A stretch of DNA of 8,920 nt. Origin: an uncultured euryarchaeote (lineage in GTDB: Archaea > Thermoplasmatota > Poseidoniia > Poseidoniales > Poseidoniaceae). Shown here in pieces: positions 6,452 to 8,920 of this stretch. The stretch is from the NCBI GenBank assembly GCA_937897005.1, contig CALCOQ010000236.1, positions 1 through 8,920 on the forward strand, read 5' to 3'. The position numbers and the translations under genes were made by a program. The first letter of the stretch is position 1. Every line of letters begins with the position of its first letter. Below the pieces are notes generated by a model. That model saw nothing but the letters and a program-made list of their open reading frames with translations, was not told where the DNA came from and made no database searches.

Positions 6452-8920
6452 TCATTGCTGAGGGTGATTTGGATCTGGAACCCACTGATTGGTCTGAGCA
6501 TCCCACATCCAACCCGGATATTGTGAAGAGGCGACTGGTTGCGGTGCTGGAGTTGGATCCACCGGTGCTGCTTGTTGTTGCGGCTGCGATTGCTTTGCCC
6601 AAGCATATGGATCCGCTTCTACCTCAGAGGTCACATCAAGCGCCTCCTCATCATCAAAATCCTCGAACTCGACAAAGAAGAAAACGAATAGACCACCGAG
6701 AAGAACAACGGCAACGACTCCAAACGCCATCCATATCCATGTTGGCAATCCCTCATCTCCCGAACCAACATGGACTGACAACGGTTCTGACTCCTTTCCA
6801 GCATATTCGAAAATGATATCATGGCTACCGATATTGTTGAACTCCTTGCCACTTATCTCCATGCTCCAGAGTCCATTCTCACCAACATATGTGATTCCTA
6901 TCGAACGCTCTCCATCCACAAGTCTGGCGACGACCTTGGCGCCGGGTCTACCTTCACCGGTGAAAATCACAACCCCGTCTTCAGAAACATCTCCTTCGCC
7001 TTCGCGCTGGTAGGTGAAAGATGCAGATTCAACCAAGAATGAGACTAATATTGAACTCACCTTTGAATCTGAATCGTCAATGCATTGGAACTGCACTGCA
7101 GAAAGAGACCACATCTCGATAGCATCGGGGTAATCGCCCCTCATATCGATTGGATCGAATGAAGCGATTCCATCTTCAGAGATGTGAATGACTATCTCAT
7201 GATGATTGTCATTGACCTGCGGGTCCGGGCTGTTGATGACAATGAAGTTTCCACCTGTCAACACTTGGTCTGGGTCCGAGAAGTACTTGGTCAGGTTGAT
7301 AGAAGCACCACCACCACATTGGTCGAGGGAATCAGAACCTTCATCACAGAATATCGTGATCACTTCGTCCCATCCTGAAGAATTGAAGATTGGCGGTGAA
7401 TTTCCTTCATCCGGTGGATTATCAATGGTGATGGAAACCACTGCCGGAATTGAGTAGTCATAGCCATCAAATGCTTTGACTGTCAGGGTATATTGACGGT
7501 CGTGAAGTAGATTCGAGGTATCCCAATATGTTGCCCAAGCACCATTCGCCAGAATATCACCCATCGTCAATGTCTGTGGTCCATTCTGCTCAATGAGGCC
7601 GTCCTGATTGGTTATCTCAAATTCTATCTTGGTGACTTGTCCATCAAAGTCCGTAGCATATCCCTGAATCAAGGTAGTGGCATTGGCAGATATCCTTTCA
7701 GTATTATATGGCTCTGAAATCTGAACGATGGGGATCTCATTCTCATTCTCTATATCAAGAGTCAGGGTGCGTGCGTTACACTCACCTACCGAACCCTTGC
7801 AGAAATCAGAGTCTGAAGCCCATATCGTGAAATTATAATCTCCAGATACCAATGGTGAAAAGTCCCATTCCCATGACCATTGTGTTCCGCCAGAAGTACT
7901 GGTGGTTGCCTGATAATCATTAGGGCCGTCAATATCAAACCATATCTTGTCGATATCTGAACCCTGAATTCCATTGTATGGATCACTTGCTCTACCTTGG
8001 AATATCACCTTTCCAGAATCATGGACTGAATGATCAGCAGGTGAATCGACATACAGAGTTGGAGCCACAGTGTTCAATTTGTATACACGTGTGACCGTTG
8101 GGCTGTAATCCAAACCATCGAAGGCACGGATCTCAAAGGTATAATCTCCCTCAGCATCATTGCCCATATCCCAAATGAAAGACCAGGAATTGAATGGATG
8201 ATTCGCTTTCGATACCTCACCGCCAGAACCTGACTCATCTGTTCCTAGATATGCATCATCCCAATCAAGAACTCCAGGAGGTTTGATCTGAATCTGTTTA
8301 ACGACTCCTTGTTGCGACCATTGCGCATCCCAGTCATTGAAATATGGACCTGCAGTTCCATCCCAAGCGGTACCACTCAATTCGATGGTTCTCTTGAATG
8401 AATGACTATCCTGCTGACTGACTGTGATACTGGGATCACGATTCTGAAGTGTAAGAACATCATCTACTGCAGTAGTCAACTGGAAGGAATATTCTGCCAT
8501 TCCCTTCTCAAATTTGTAGCCCCAGACAGAATATGTCGAATACTCGCGACTGGTGCTACAATCACTGTCCTCAGAATCCATCGTGGCATCTCCATCATTG
8601 TCTATGCCATCATTGCATGAATCCTCACCCGGATCATTGGCAAGATGGTTCCAGTTAGTGTCTATGTGGAAATTACTTGGTAAGGTGAAATGAGGAGTAT
8701 AGCCATAATCATCTGTGGTCACATTGTACAATTCATTGCCAATAGCATCTCTGACCATCACATATGCATCTCCAACCTGATTACCTTTGGCCATGGTTCT
8801 GAAACGCACCAACTCTCCTTGCTGGACCTGAACACCCCATGCCGAATTCTGATTCTGGATGTGGGCCTTGCTCAAATCAAAATTAGTGACATCAGCAAAT
8901 GTGAATGTGGTTGCATTATC
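6452..8920 (-). CDS. Ig-repeat cell-surface protein with C-terminal membrane anchor and Trp-rich tail (5' end beyond window)
   Basis: 822 residues are visible and the frame is open at the right edge, so the true start and any signal peptide lie outside; the TTG at 8875 is an internal Leu codon. Visible residues ~102-121 form a MopE-like acidic motif (CNDGIDNDGD...DSDC) that may bind calcium or another metal. Three Ig-like/PKD-like beta domains follow (~155-285, 286-391, 396-500), with repeated 'xGxAxD' and 'YTxxxxAFDGxDYS' patterns. Next are a cadherin-like or divergent Ig domain (~510-631, with FCDEGSDSLDQC) and a final small beta domain (~640-718). A single membrane helix spans ~727-749, then a very acidic stretch (EFEDFDDEE), a Gln/Pro-rich linker and a tail PGWMWDAQTNQWVPDP. 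The predicted topology is a large extracellular part with a short cytosolic tail. Likely roles are adhesion, surface-layer association or sensing. It precedes the STAND regulator gene in the same direction. No specific family name can be given. Confidence 0.88.
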   Translation of the reverse strand, partial: DNATTFTFADVTNFDLSKAHIQNQNSAWGVQVQQGELVRFRTMAKGNQVGDAYVMVRDAIGNELYNVTTDDYGYTPHFTLPSNFHIDTNWNHLANDPGEDSCNDGIDNDGDATMDSEDSDCSTSREYSTYSVWGYKFEKGMAEYSFQLTTAVDDVLTLQNRDPSITVSQQDSHSFKRTIELSGTAWDGTAGPYFNDWDAQWSQQGVVKQIQIKPPGVLDWDDAYLGTDESGSGGEVSKANHPFNSWSFIWDMGNDAEGDYTFEIRAFDGLDYSPTVTRVYKLNTVAPTLYVDSPADHSVHDSGKVIFQGRASDPYNGIQGSDIDKIWFDIDGPNDYQATTSTSGGTQWSWEWDFSPLVSGDYNFTIWASDSDFCKGSVGECNARTLTLDIENENEIPIVQISEPYNTERISANATTLIQGYATDFDGQVTKIEFEITNQDGLIEQNGPQTLTMGDILANGAWATYWDTSNLLHDRQYTLTVKAFDGYDYSIPAVVSITIDNPPDEGNSPPIFNSSGWDEVITIFCDEGSDSLDQCGGGASINLTKYFSDPDQVLTGGNFIVINSPDPQVNDNHHEIVIHISEDGIASFDPIDMRGDYPDAIEMWSLSAVQFQCIDDSDSKVSSILVSFLVESASFTYQREGEGDVSEDGVVIFTGEGRPGAKVVARLVDGERSIGITYVGENGLWSMEISGKEFNNIGSHDIIFEYAGKESEPLSVHVGSGDEGLPTWIWMAFGVVAVVLLGGLFVFFFVEFEDFDDEEALDVTSEVEADPYAWAKQSQPQQQAAPVDPTPAPQPVASSQYPGWMWDAQTNQWVPDPNHPQQ
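6470..6520 (-). other. Trp-rich C-terminal tail motif of the surface protein
   Basis: The segment YPGWMWDAQTNQWVPDP sits at the end of a low-complexity Gln/Pro/Ala linker, five residues from the C-terminus. Three tryptophans with the spacing W-x-W-x6-W and a closing PDP suggest a small folded or docking motif, loosely like WW or DUF2510-type Trp motifs, although the order of elements differs from DUF2510. It would be cytosolic under the predicted topology and could be a protein-protein contact point. Confidence 0.5.
8558..8617 (-). other. MopE-like Asp/Asn-rich putative metal-binding motif
   Basis: Twenty residues bounded by two cysteines, with the pattern C-N-D-G-I-D-N-D-G-D ... D-S-D-C. 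It matches the general form of the putative metal-binding motif known from MopE-type and many large secreted proteins (CxDGxDNDxDG...DxDC). The family form usually has DGDG-x-x-D; here an Ala replaces the last Gly. It is placed before the Ig repeats of the surface protein. Metal binding is inferred. Confidence 0.6.

Noticed and set aside
8873..8875. TTG as start codon of the surface protein
   Set aside because: The same frame stays open for 15 more codons to the window edge, no Shine-Dalgarno precedes the TTG, and a secreted protein would need a signal peptide, which is absent here. The gene is therefore partial.
1..8920. CRISPR arrays, insertion sequences, transposases or integrase sites
   Set aside because: No regularly spaced direct repeats, terminal inverted repeats with a transposase, or integrase genes were seen. 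The window is densely coding with ordinary gene content.

Overview
The window most likely comes from an archaeon. Three genes carry the archaeal type IV pilin N-terminus, a class III signal peptide running directly into one hydrophobic helix. Strong GGAGGTGA-type ribosome binding sites precede genes inside tightly packed operons. A long Ig-repeat surface protein has a MopE-like Asp/Asn motif, one C-terminal membrane helix and a short tryptophan-rich tail. The combination fits Thermoplasmatota, possibly marine Poseidoniales (Marine Group II). That placement is inferred from protein style, since no rRNA or ribosomal gene is visible. Base composition is balanced except for a GC-rich, palindrome-rich stretch at about 1-145.

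Layout. (1) Positions 1-~121 look like a leader rather than coding sequence, although the frame is open. They hold two perfect stem-loops and an 8-bp palindrome, and a third stem-loop lies just inside the first gene. (2) Positions ~122-3866 (+ strand) hold a three-gene pilin-like operon: a 340-aa pilin-like protein, a 745-aa giant pilin-like protein and a 159-aa small pilin-like protein. The junctions are an ATGA overlap and a Shine-Dalgarno laid over the preceding stop codon, so translational coupling is likely. The set recalls the haloarchaeal clusters of pilin-like DUF7266/DUF7289 proteins. (3) Positions 3867-6404 (- strand) encode an 845-aa protein with a winged helix-turn-helix, a STAND-type P-loop NTPase and a TPR array, most likely a signal-responsive transcription regulator. 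(4) Positions 6452-8920 (- strand) encode the C-terminal 822 residues of a membrane-anchored surface protein whose N-terminus lies beyond the right edge.

The two minus-strand genes are co-directional (47 bp from stop to the preferred start) and probably form one transcription unit, surface protein first and regulator second. This unit converges on the pilin operon with no bases between the two stop codons (TGA|TCA). A working hypothesis is a cell-surface sensing or adhesion module (Ig-repeat receptor-like protein plus cytosolic STAND regulator) next to a pilus operon. The sequence supports the parts and the layout; the functional link is inference.
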